7,874 nt of DNA from Actinomycetes bacterium (GCA_023394615.1 JAEXAI010000014.1:1-7874); one strand, 5' to 3'; shown: positions 1 through 5,964, numbered from the stretch's first letter. The notes: a model not told the origin generated them from the letters alone. Made by a program: numbers and translations.

Positions 1-1217
1 CCGTACTGCTGGTCATGTTCGCCATGATCCTGTTCGGCGCGGTCGATGAGGTGGGCGACACCAAATACATCGCGAAGTGGTTCCTGACAAGGAAGATATT
101 CAAGGGGCGCCCGTGGGTGTTTTTGGCTGTTTATTTCGCCTGCTGCTTTGTGATTTCCACGCTGGTGTCACCAATCACGGGCTTGATTATCATGTGGCCC
201 ATTGCAATACGTCTGGTCCAGGGCATGGACATCAGTCGCGAAGATACTATCTGGAAGTTCTTCTTCGTGGGTACGTTCCTGGTCATGACTCTGGCTCAGC
301 CGTTCTTCCCGTTCATGGGCGCACAGCTGATTCCTTTGAGCGCATTTGCTTCAATGAGTACTGCCATGGGGCAGGCAATGAATGTTCCCTATATTCCTTA
401 CATGCTGACCGACCTTATCATGACCACTTTGATTATGGCTATTTACATGGTCGGCATGAAGATTTTCAAAGTTGATATCAGCAAAATGAAGGCAATCGAT
501 CCGGCCATGACGGAAAAGACCATGCCGCTGCCGAAGATGAACCTTCAGCAGAAAGCATTCATGTGGATGATTCCCATCTACCTGATTTCCTTGCTGGTGC
601 CGAACTTCCTGAAGGGCAACCCCGTTGCCGACTTCCTGAACTACATCGGCGTTCTGGGAACTACTGCTGCGTTCGTAGTGGTCTTCTTGGTCTGGCGCTA
701 TGAGGGCAAGCCCATGCTCGACTTCAAAGAGGTCGCCTACAAGCAGTTCAACTGGGGCATCTTCTTCATGATCGCCGCCGCCGTCTATGGCGCGAACACG
801 CTGTCGAATTCCGCTACCGGTGTTACCCCGTGGCTGGTGCAGGCGCTGACCCCGATTCTGGGCGGCCAGTCCGAGATGATGTTCGTGGCATTGATGTTCA
901 CCGTGGCCCTGATTATCACGAACTTCGCGAACAACGCGGCCATGGCCGTCGTGCTCACCCCGGTCGTCATCACGTTCTCCAATCAGCTGGGCATCAACCC
1001 GATCCCCGTTGAGATGGGCGTCGTGCTGATGGTATTCGTGGCCATGCTGACCCCTGCTGCATCTCCTCATGCTGGCATGATGTGGGGCAACAAGAAGATT
1101 TACTCCACGAAGGACATTTTAAGCATCGGTCTGCCGATGTGCATCATTACCTTGGTTTGCTACATCTTCATCGGCTACCCGCTGATTAAGATGTTGCTGG
1201 CGGCATTCGGTGGCTAG
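1..1217 (+). CDS. SLC13/DASS-like anion permease, 3' part (5' end outside window)
   Basis: An integral membrane protein whose reading frame is open from the first bases of the window (codons before the first ATG at 15 read VLLV), so the true start lies upstream. About 400 residues from that ATG are visible, ending in TAG at 1215-1217. Counting from that ATG, hydrophobic helices lie at roughly 34-52, 54-68, 81-100, 130-150, 181-196, 207-228, 246-262, 286-322, 333-350 and 370-398. The segment TNFANNAAM (302-310), preceded by a long helix and followed by LTPAASPHAGMMWG (345-358), resembles the second conserved Asn/Pro-rich re-entrant region of SLC13 and related ion-transporter-superfamily carriers. 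Such proteins usually import dicarboxylates, sulfate or similar anions with a cation. The substrate cannot be read from the sequence. The N-terminal half of the fold is missing. A hairpin terminator follows, so the gene is probably transcribed separately from pst. Confidence 0.72.
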   Translation, partial: VLLVMFAMILFGAVDEVGDTKYIAKWFLTRKIFKGRPWVFLAVYFACCFVISTLVSPITGLIIMWPIAIRLVQGMDISREDTIWKFFFVGTFLVMTLAQPFFPFMGAQLIPLSAFASMSTAMGQAMNVPYIPYMLTDLIMTTLIMAIYMVGMKIFKVDISKMKAIDPAMTEKTMPLPKMNLQQKAFMWMIPIYLISLLVPNFLKGNPVADFLNYIGVLGTTAAFVVVFLVWRYEGKPMLDFKEVAYKQFNWGIFFMIAAAVYGANTLSNSATGVTPWLVQALTPILGGQSEMMFVALMFTVALIITNFANNAAMAVVLTPVVITFSNQLGINPIPVEMGVVLMVFVAMLTPAASPHAGMMWGNKKIYSTKDILSIGLPMCIITLVCYIFIGYPLIKMLLAAFGG

Positions 1218-1263
1218 CTAAGATTTCCTTTCCTTAAGGCTCCTTCCAACCTTTACCGAATGC

Positions 1264-1313
1264 GAAGGCACCCCGTATCTGCAGTGAAAGCTGTGGGTGC
1301 GGGGTGCTTCTTT
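1264..1313 (+). terminator. Rho-independent-type terminator after the permease
   Basis: The arm GAAGGCACCCCG (1264-1275) pairs with CGGGGTGCTTC (1300-1310) as 11 base pairs with a single bulged G, across a 24-nt loop. A short T run (TTCTTTGT) overlaps and follows the right arm. It lies 47 nt after the permease stop and about 180 nt before pstS, separating the two transcription units. The T run is short, so efficiency is uncertain. Confidence 0.65.
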
Positions 1314-1403
1314 GTGCGGTGGGCATGTTGGAAGAATGAATATCGTGCCTGTCGCGGGCGGTCATGGCCGGTGCCGCGAAAATGCGCAGTGATTTTAAGA
1401 AAA

Positions 1404-1431
1404 CTTGACGATTGCCGAACATGGGTTTAAC
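1404..1431 (+). promoter_or_regulatory. Possible pstS promoter
   Basis: TTGACG at 1405-1410 is a good -35-like hexamer. A 4-of-6 match to a -10 box, TTTAAC, lies at 1426-1431, but the 15-nt spacer is short. The position, about 60 nt before the pstS start, suits an operon promoter. I looked for a repeated Pho-box motif and saw only one TTAACA-like piece (1427-1432), which is not convincing. Phosphate control is expected for pst operons but is not shown here by a recognisable operator. Confidence 0.3.
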
Positions 1432-1492
1432 AGGCCTCTTCCATCATGGTTTCGAACTTGTGAAAAGGAAACTATGAAAAGGAGAAGCAAGT

Positions 1493-2395
1493 ATGAAGGC
1501 AAGGTTCTTGAAGATTGCGCTGTGCGCCGTTATGGTGTTAGGCGTTGCGGGTCTAGCTGGTTGCGCGAGCTCGTCCAATTCCGCTGGCTCATCGGCAAAC
1601 AATGGCAAATCTGGCGCTTCTGGGTCCATTTCCGTCTATTCCCGCGAAGACGGCTCGGGTACGCGGGGAGCTTTCGTGGAACTGATGGGAATTGAGCAGG
1701 ACAAGGTAGACAACACCACGCCATCTGCTGTTATCACCAATTCTACCAGCGTTATGACCACCTCGGTGTCGGGCGATGTGAACGGCATCGGTTACATCTC
1801 GCTCGGATCGCTGAACGACAGCGTTACCGCCGTGAAGGTGGACGGAGTGGAAGCCACAGCGGCGCATGTGAAAGACGGCAGCTACACGGTATCTCGTCCT
1901 TTCAACATTGCCACCAAGGCAGATCTGTCTGCGGCTGCCAAGGACTTCATGAACTTCATTGCAAGCGATGATGGTCAGAAGATTGTCGAGGACAACGGCT
2001 ATATTTCCGAAGGCTCCACCGGCGCTTATGCCAAAGACTCCTCTGCTTCGGGCAAGGCGGTCGTCGCCGGGTCGTCTAGTGTTACTCCTGTGATGGAAAA
2101 GCTGGCCGAAGCATACAAAGCAGCGAATTCCGCCGTGACCATCGAAGTGCAGCAATCCGATTCCACCACCGGCATGAACATGGCTGCTCAGGGCACCTGC
2201 GACATCGGCATGGCATCGCGTGCGTTGAAGGATTCCGAAACCGCCAAGGGTCTATCTGCCAAAGTGATTGCCCTTGACGGTATTGCCATCATCGTGAACA
2301 ACAATTCAGGAATCGATAGCCTGAGCACCGAGCAAATCAAGTCTATCTACACAGGCGACGTCACCGAATGGTCTGACGTGCAGGCCAGCGCCTAG
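1493..2395 (+). CDS. pstS: Phosphate-binding lipoprotein PstS with circularly permuted halves
   Basis: This is the substrate-binding subunit of the Pst phosphate ABC importer, anchored outside the membrane; 300 aa. The start is fixed by AAAAGGAG at 1477-1484, 8 nt upstream. Residues 1-23 form a lipoprotein signal with lipobox LAGC (Cys24), followed by a Ser/Gly/Asn-rich linker to about 44. Residues 45-172 match what is normally the second half of PstS: SREDGSGTR (50-58; Arg51 and Ser55-Gly56-Thr57 correspond to E. coli Arg135 and Ser139-Gly140-Thr141), NGIGYISLGSL (97-107), SRPFNIATK (134-142) and the end-like segment DGQKIVEDNGYIS (160-172). A Ser/Gly linker (173-188) leads to what is normally the first half: AGSSSVTP (192-199), QQSDSTTG (220-227), GTCDIGMASR (234-243), ALDGIAIIVN (260-269) and QIKSIYTGDVTEWSDV (281-296), ending four residues later. 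Each half occurs once, in reversed order. It is first in pstSCAB. The family call is secure; the permutation is read from motif order and has not been tested by alignment. Confidence 0.92.
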   Translation: MKARFLKIALCAVMVLGVAGLAGCASSSNSAGSSANNGKSGASGSISVYSREDGSGTRGAFVELMGIEQDKVDNTTPSAVITNSTSVMTTSVSGDVNGIGYISLGSLNDSVTAVKVDGVEATAAHVKDGSYTVSRPFNIATKADLSAAAKDFMNFIASDDGQKIVEDNGYISEGSTGAYAKDSSASGKAVVAGSSSVTPVMEKLAEAYKAANSAVTIEVQQSDSTTGMNMAAQGTCDIGMASRALKDSETAKGLSAKVIALDGIAIIVNNNSGIDSLSTEQIKSIYTGDVTEWSDVQASA

Positions 2396-2419
2396 ACATG
2401 CTGTCAAGGCGGTGAGAAT

Positions 2420-3280
2420 ATGGGAAATACAAGCATGAAGGAAGGGGCTGCGCGCATATTGTTTGCCGCAGCCGCCGCCATGTCCATCTTGGCGGTTGCG
2501 CTCATCTGCGTATTCCTGTTCGCAAACGGTTTGCCTTCCATGCTGCAAATCGGCATACCGGATTTTCTGCTGGGGACCACGTGGAAACCGGGCAACGACA
2601 TCTACGGCATTTTCCCCATGATAGTGGCTAGCGTCTATGTGACAGCCGGGGCTATTATCGTGGGCGTGCCCGTGGGGCTGCTGTGCGCCATTTATCTGTC
2701 GCGTTTCGCCAGTGGGCGCGCATCTCGCTTTTTGAAGCCGGGCGTGGAACTGCTTGCTGGAATTCCGTCGGTTGTGTACGGTTTTTTCGGTTTGGTGGTG
2801 CTGGTACCGTTTTTGCGCACGAATACACCAGGTAACGGCTTTTCGCTGCTGTGTGCTGCGCTGTTGCTGGGAATCATGATTTTGCCGACCATCGTGACAG
2901 TGTGCCAGTCGGCACTCGATGCGGTGGCGAAAAGCTACTACGAAGGTGCGCTTGCTTTGGGCGCAAATCATGAGCATGCCGTATTCAAGGTGGTCGTGCC
3001 AGCCGCTGCCTCGGGCATTTTCGCCGGGATAATCCTTGGCGTGGGTCGCGCGATTGGCGAGACCATGGCTGTCATCATGGTCGCTGGAAACCAGTCGATT
3101 ATCCCCGATAGCATATTCGACGGAGTGCGCACCATGACAGCCAACATTGTGCTGGAAATGGGATATGCGGCCGACCTGCATCGAGGCGCGCTAATCGCCA
3201 CCGGTGTGGTGCTGTTTGTGTTCATCCTGCTTATCAATGTGGCGTTCAACGCTGTGAAGAAACGGGGCGAGGCGCTATGA
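2420..3280 (+). CDS. pstC: Phosphate ABC transporter permease PstC
   Basis: One of the two membrane subunits of the phosphate importer; 286 aa, a usual length. After a short cytoplasmic N-terminus, a hydrophobic helix spans about 11-35. Further helices lie at about 63-93, 108-131, 140-162, 196-222 and 256-278, giving the six expected. Family landmarks are LLAGIPSVVYGFFG (111-124), the cytoplasmic EAA loop beginning EGALALGANHEHAVFK (175-190), which docks on PstB, and GRAIGETMAVIMVAGN (209-224). The start at 2420 is preceded by an imperfect purine-rich site (AAGGCGGTGAG, 2406-2416). An alternative ATG at 2435 would remove five residues. The gene starts 24 nt after pstS and overlaps pstA by four bases, indicating one transcript with coupled translation. 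Confidence 0.95.
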   Translation: MGNTSMKEGAARILFAAAAAMSILAVALICVFLFANGLPSMLQIGIPDFLLGTTWKPGNDIYGIFPMIVASVYVTAGAIIVGVPVGLLCAIYLSRFASGRASRFLKPGVELLAGIPSVVYGFFGLVVLVPFLRTNTPGNGFSLLCAALLLGIMILPTIVTVCQSALDAVAKSYYEGALALGANHEHAVFKVVVPAAASGIFAGIILGVGRAIGETMAVIMVAGNQSIIPDSIFDGVRTMTANIVLEMGYAADLHRGALIATGVVLFVFILLINVAFNAVKKRGEAL

Positions 3281-4245
3281 GGGCGAAACTGTCGGCTTCT
3301 GCATCAATCGCTGCCGGTCCCCAATTGCAGCACGGTGCCAAATACGGACAGATTGACGAGCTGCTGGGCGAACGTGCGGCGCGAAGCGCCCGCAAGAACA
3401 AGCTGTCCAGCTTGGGGCTGCGTGGTGTAGTATATGCTGGCGCGTTTGTCACCACTGCGGTTTTGCTGTTCTTGGTAGGTTACATCCTTGTGAACGGCGT
3501 GCCCTATCTGACCCCTAGCCTGTTTGAATGGGAATACACATCTGACAACGTGTCGCTTATGCCCGCGTTGGTGAACACATTGCTGATGACGTTGGTCTCG
3601 CTGGTGTTCGCGATTCCCCTTGGGGTAGGATCAGCGATTTATCTGGTGGAATACGCCCCGCGCGGAAGCAAGTTCGTGAAGTTGGTGCGCACCACCACCG
3701 AAACGCTGCAGGGCATTCCTTCCATCATCTACGGTTTGTTCGGCATGCTGTTTTTCGTGACAACGCTGGGGTGGGGTATGTCGCTTCTGGCCGGTGCGTG
3801 TACGCTGGCCATCATGATTCTGCCGGTTATCATGCGCACCACCGAAGAGGCGCTGCTAGCTGTACCCGATGCGTATCGCGAAGGTGGTTTCGGTCTGGGC
3901 GCAGGGCGACTGCGCACGGTGTTTCGCTGCGTGCTGCCATCTGCAGTGCCGGGCATTTTAGGCGGCGTTATCTTAGGAATCGGACGTTGCGTGGGCGAAG
4001 TCGCTGCGTTGCTCTACACCGCAGGCACGGTGGCCGGTGTGGCGAATTTTTCCGGAGAGGGCATGGGCGGTTTCATGGATTCCACTCGAACGCTAGCTGT
4101 GCACATGTATGTGCTGGCAAGCGAAGGCCTTCATGTGAATCAGACTTATGCCACGGCTGTGGTGCTGCTGGTGATGGTGATACTGCTGAATGCGGTATCC
4201 ACGATGGCAGCGAGACGGCTTACCAAGAAAACGCGTGTCGAGTAA
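3277..4245 (+). CDS. pstA: Phosphate ABC transporter permease PstA
   Basis: The second membrane subunit, partner of PstC in the translocation channel; 322 aa. The start codon lies in the ATGA overlap with the pstC stop (3277-3280), so translation is probably coupled. Before the first helix (about 48-72) there is an unusually long, basic, soluble N-terminus of about 45 residues containing an Arg/Lys cluster (33-42). Other helices lie at about 95-125, 145-163, 167-186, 223-250 and 288-310. Conserved landmarks are LQGIPSIIYGLFG (144-156), the EAA loop beginning REGGFGLGAGRLRTVFRCVL (201-220), and GRCVGEVAALLYTAG (236-250). It ends 19 nt before pstB. The family assignment is firm; the role of the N-terminal extension is unknown. 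Confidence 0.95.
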   Translation: MRAKLSASASIAAGPQLQHGAKYGQIDELLGERAARSARKNKLSSLGLRGVVYAGAFVTTAVLLFLVGYILVNGVPYLTPSLFEWEYTSDNVSLMPALVNTLLMTLVSLVFAIPLGVGSAIYLVEYAPRGSKFVKLVRTTTETLQGIPSIIYGLFGMLFFVTTLGWGMSLLAGACTLAIMILPVIMRTTEEALLAVPDAYREGGFGLGAGRLRTVFRCVLPSAVPGILGGVILGIGRCVGEVAALLYTAGTVAGVANFSGEGMGGFMDSTRTLAVHMYVLASEGLHVNQTYATAVVLLVMVILLNAVSTMAARRLTKKTRVE

Positions 4246-4264
4246 TCGACGGAAGGCAGGAACA

Positions 4265-5194
4265 ATGATGACAAATGAAGCAGTAGAGGAAAGAAATCTT
4301 GAAGGTAGACAGGCTCGGCAAGTGCTAACAATGCGAACGCAGGTAGCACCAGCGCACGCAAAGGAATCAGGGGAGCAGCAAGAGGCGCAGCCATGGCAAG
4401 CGCACGCCGACGCCGCAATCGCGCAAGCCCAGCCGCTTAACAGCGATAATCAGATGACGGTGCGCAACCTTGACCTGTACTACAAGGATTTCCACGCTTT
4501 GAAGGACGTGAGCCTGACCATTCCGAAAAACCAGGTGACCGCTTTGATTGGCCCTTCAGGATGCGGCAAGTCCACGTTCCTGAAAACGCTCAATCGCATG
4601 AACGATTTGGTGGAGGGCTGCCGCATCGAAGGCGAGGTGATGTTGGGCGAGGTGGATGCCTACAAAGGCATCGATGTGAATGCGCTGCGCAGGCGCGTGG
4701 GCATGGTATTCCAGCATCCGAACCCGTTTCCCATGAGCGTGTACGACAATGTGGCTTTCGGGCCGCGCACCCATGGGGTGAAGTCTCGTGCCGACTTGGA
4801 TGTGATTGTCGAGCAGAGCCTGCGTGATGCGGCAGTTTGGGATGAGTTGAAGGACCGTTTGAAGTCGAATGCATTGGGACTTTCCGGCGGACAACAGCAG
4901 CGACTGTGCATCGCGCGAGCATTGGCTGTGCATCCGGAAGTGCTGTTGATGGACGAGGCCACAAGCGCGCTCGATCCTATTTCCACGGCAAAGATTGAAA
5001 GCTTGGTAGGCGATTTGCGCGAGCGTTACACCATCGTGATGGTCACGCACAATATGCTGCAGGCGCTGCGCGTTTCGCAGAAGACCGCGTTTTTCCTGCT
5101 GGGAGAGATTGTGGAGGCCGCTCAGACAGAGCAGCTCTTTACCGAGGCGGGCGACGAGCGCACCCGCGACTATGTGAGCGGACGTTTTGGATAA
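4265..5194 (+). CDS. pstB: Phosphate ABC transporter ATP-binding protein PstB, N-terminally extended
   Basis: The ATPase that powers PstCA; 309 aa. The start at 4265 is chosen because GGAAGG (4251-4256) lies 8 nt upstream. The reading frame is open further upstream, but only inside pstA. An ATG at 4268 is also possible. Motifs: Walker A GPSGCGKST (96-104), Q-loop Gln150 in MVFQHPNPFP, signature LSGGQQQR (206-213), Walker B VLLMDEATSALDP (226-238) and H-loop His262. All catalytic residues are present. QHPNPFPMSVYDN (150-162) is typical of PstB rather than of other importers. The ABC domain starts only at about residue 63. The preceding stretch, rich in Ala, Gln and Glu, makes the protein about 55-60 residues longer than ordinary PstB (about 250 aa). 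The next candidate starts, Met23 and Met64, lack a ribosome site. No phoU follows. Confidence 0.95.
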   Translation: MMTNEAVEERNLEGRQARQVLTMRTQVAPAHAKESGEQQEAQPWQAHADAAIAQAQPLNSDNQMTVRNLDLYYKDFHALKDVSLTIPKNQVTALIGPSGCGKSTFLKTLNRMNDLVEGCRIEGEVMLGEVDAYKGIDVNALRRRVGMVFQHPNPFPMSVYDNVAFGPRTHGVKSRADLDVIVEQSLRDAAVWDELKDRLKSNALGLSGGQQQRLCIARALAVHPEVLLMDEATSALDPISTAKIESLVGDLRERYTIVMVTHNMLQALRVSQKTAFFLLGEIVEAAQTEQLFTEAGDERTRDYVSGRFG

Positions 5195-5319
5195 AGAAGC
5201 AATCGCCTGAGCCTCCCACAGTGGTTGTGGCAAATGAGTACCCATACTTGACTATCGGTTGTAGCGAACGAAGCTTCGGCGTCTGTGTCATTGCTTGCGA
5301 CAAGTGAATTCCAATCACT

Positions 5320-5368
5320 CGCGCCGCCAACGTTTCCTCTGGAGCATGGCGGCGTGCAGTTTTGTCTT
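5320..5368 (+). terminator. Probable pst operon terminator
   Basis: The arm CGCGCCGCCA (5320-5329) pairs with TGGCGGCGTG (5347-5356) over ten positions, one of them a G-U wobble, with a 17-nt loop. The T-rich run TTTTGTCTT (5360-5368) starts three bases after the stem. It lies 125 nt after the pstB stop, so it is well placed to end the pst transcript. The long loop and the broken T run lower confidence. Confidence 0.45.
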
Positions 5369-5415
5369 GGGCCTCCTCCCGCTTCGTGATGCAGGAAAAG
5401 GCTCGCGAAAAGCAT

Positions 5416-5442
5416 GGAAAAAAAGTGCAGCTTCTTGCAAAT
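5416..5442 (+). repeat. Weak relative of the 41-bp intergenic element
   Basis: This 27-bp stretch begins GGAAAAAAAGTGCA and ends TTGCAAAT. It matches the minus-strand reading of 5618-5644 at 20 of 27 positions without a gap, sharing the A-run-GTGCA core and the GCAAAT end. It lies immediately upstream of the 5447-5487 copy in the same orientation. Because A-runs align easily, this copy is less certain than the main pair. Confidence 0.4.
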
Positions 5443-5446
5443 GTTG

Positions 5447-5487
5447 GAGTCGAATCCCCAGTTTTGCAAAAAAAGTTCAATACTTGG
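5447..5487 (+). repeat. 41-bp inverted intergenic element, plus-strand copy
   Basis: It starts GAGTCGAA, has the core AGTTTTGCAAAAAAAGTTCA and ends CTTGG. Aligned without gaps to the reverse complement of 5623-5663, it agrees at 35 of 41 positions (hand count; differences at element positions 9, 12, 13, 22, 31 and 37). The two copies are 135 bp apart, in opposite orientation, with a terminator-like hairpin between them. No coding role is visible. Confidence 0.7.
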
Positions 5488-5495
5488 TTTTCGTT

Positions 5496-5521
5496 AAGCC
5501 CTGCCGGAGGTAGGCTTTTTT
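5496..5521 (+). terminator. Rho-independent-type terminator, plus strand
   Basis: AAGCC (5496-5500) pairs with GGCTT (5513-5517). After one bulged C, TGCC pairs with GGTA (one G-U wobble) around a GGA loop. The right arm runs into an unbroken T tract (5516-5521). It is a better classical terminator than the one at 5320, but lies 300 nt past pstB. It may be a second pst terminator or may end a short RNA arising in the intergenic region. Confidence 0.55.
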
Positions 5522-5552
5522 CGAACATCATTCTGAACTGCGGTTATGTGAG

Positions 5553-5566
5553 TGAACTTTTTTGAC
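5553..5566 (-). repeat. Core-only relative of the 41-bp element
   Basis: On the minus strand this reads GTCAAAAAAGTTCA, matching the A-run-GTTCA core of the copy at 5447-5487. Only the core is shared and nothing beyond it aligns, so it may be chance or a shared binding site rather than a repeat copy. Confidence 0.3.
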
Positions 5567-5618
5567 TTCAGTAAAAAGAAGCCCGGGTGAATGATAATGC
5601 ATACTATGAGTTAACTTA

Positions 5619-5663
5619 TTTGCCAAATATTGCACTTTTTTGGCAAAACTCAGGTTTCGACTC
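5619..5663 (-). repeat. 41-bp inverted intergenic element, minus-strand copy, with internal palindrome
   Basis: Read on the minus strand, 5663 to 5623 is the partner of 5447-5487 (35 of 41 identical). Overlapping its end is a perfect 9-bp inverted repeat, TTTGCCAAA (5619-5627) and TTTGGCAAA (5639-5647), separated by 11 nt. Each arm is itself nearly self-complementary. No T tract follows on either strand, so it is not a standard terminator. A protein-binding site or the end of a small mobile repeat is possible. Confidence 0.65.
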
Positions 5664-5717
5664 AATCGACGTTCGCGATGCCGAGTCCGTGTCCCATTGC
5701 GTGGATAAGCTGGACTA

Positions 5718-5843
5718 GCGCAAGCGAGTGAGCGAGCGAGAAATAAAGCGAGCAATCACGTGAGAACGCGAGCAAGCAAGTGAGTACGAAATAACGCGAG
5801 CAAGCAAGTGAGAACGCGAGCAAGCACACGGTAAGAAATAAAA
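5718..5843. repeat. Tandem repeat: 20-bp units within 47/48-bp super-units
   Basis: The unit GCGAGCAAGCAAGTGAGAAC and close variants begin at 5748, 5768, 5796 and 5816, with a more degenerate unit at 5718. GAAATAA recurs at 5740, 5788 and 5835. This defines two super-units (5740-5787, 48 bp; 5788-5834, 47 bp), each GAAATAA plus one base and two 20-mers. Twenty is not a multiple of three, and open frames across it are low-complexity, so it is not coding. It lies just past the likely terminator of the leftward tetR transcript. Confidence 0.8.
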
Positions 5844-5880
5844 CAGTTGGTGGGCGTGCGACGGAATAACGTTGCACGCC
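5834..5880 (-). terminator. Probable terminator of the leftward tetR transcript
   Basis: GGCGTGCGACG (5853-5863) pairs with CGTTGCACGCC (5870-5880) over 11 positions with one G-U wobble and a GAATAA loop, a very stable hairpin. Read leftward, a T-rich run (TGTTTTATTTCTT on the minus strand, about 5834-5846) starts about seven bases after the stem. It is about 85 nt past the tetR stop at 5965. No T run follows in the rightward direction, which favours minus-strand use. The gap before the T run is longer than ideal. Confidence 0.5.
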
Positions 5881-5964
5881 TGCTCTCACGTTGAGATACT
5901 GTCAGTGAGTTCGGCCTTTGCTGTCTAGGTGGAATACGAGAAACATGAAGCCTCTCTGCGCGTT

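Larger units (their letters stand above)
5195..5964. other. 770-bp gene-free, repeat-rich intergenic region
   Basis: This gap lies between the pstB stop and the stop of the first leftward tetR gene, so the flanking genes converge on it. I find no credible gene. The open frames here lack ribosome sites and read as low-complexity or Cys/Phe-rich products of the repeats. It holds terminator-like hairpins at 5320-5356 and 5496-5521, an inverted pair of a 41-bp element (5447-5487 and 5623-5663) with weaker relatives at 5416-5442 and 5553-5566, a 47/48-bp tandem repeat (5718-5843), and a leftward terminator-like hairpin (5853-5880). Composition shifts from GC-rich to AT-rich at about 5415. The rest (5195-5319 and 5881-5964) shows nothing I can name, apart from a small CCACA/TGTGG stem at 5216-5230. 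Confidence 0.75.

Noticed and set aside
351..1070. A long minus-strand frame opposite the permease.
   Set aside because: Its product is His/Gly/Asp/Arg-rich, typical of the antisense of a GC-rich membrane protein gene; the plus-strand protein is clearly the real one.
1474..1695. An overlapping frame starting at ATG 1474 with a purine-rich run just upstream, reading MKRRSKYEGK.
   Set aside because: It runs inside pstS in another frame. Its product is Arg/Trp-rich and resembles no family, and pstS has the better ribosome site and full homology.
2306..3181. A long minus-strand frame opposite pstC.
   Set aside because: A His/Gln/Arg-rich antisense shadow of a well-conserved pstC; no domain is recognisable.
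5443..5461. GGAGTCGAATCCCC resembles a tRNA T-arm.
   Set aside because: No acceptor, D or anticodon stem surrounds it, and the same GAGTCGAA string belongs to the 41-bp repeat.
5139..5531. Minus-strand frames across the region after pstB.
   Set aside because: They overlap the end of pstB and the repeats, lack ribosome sites and resemble no family.
5748..5835. The spaced 20-bp units, considered as a CRISPR array.
   Set aside because: Units abut each other or are separated only by the recurring GAAATAA; there are no unique spacers and no cas genes.
5662..5889. A minus-strand frame of 75 aa, hydrophobic with repeating LA/FS/CL, that looks like a small membrane protein.
   Set aside because: It simply translates the tandem repeat at 5718-5843; the units are not multiples of three and there is no ribosome site.
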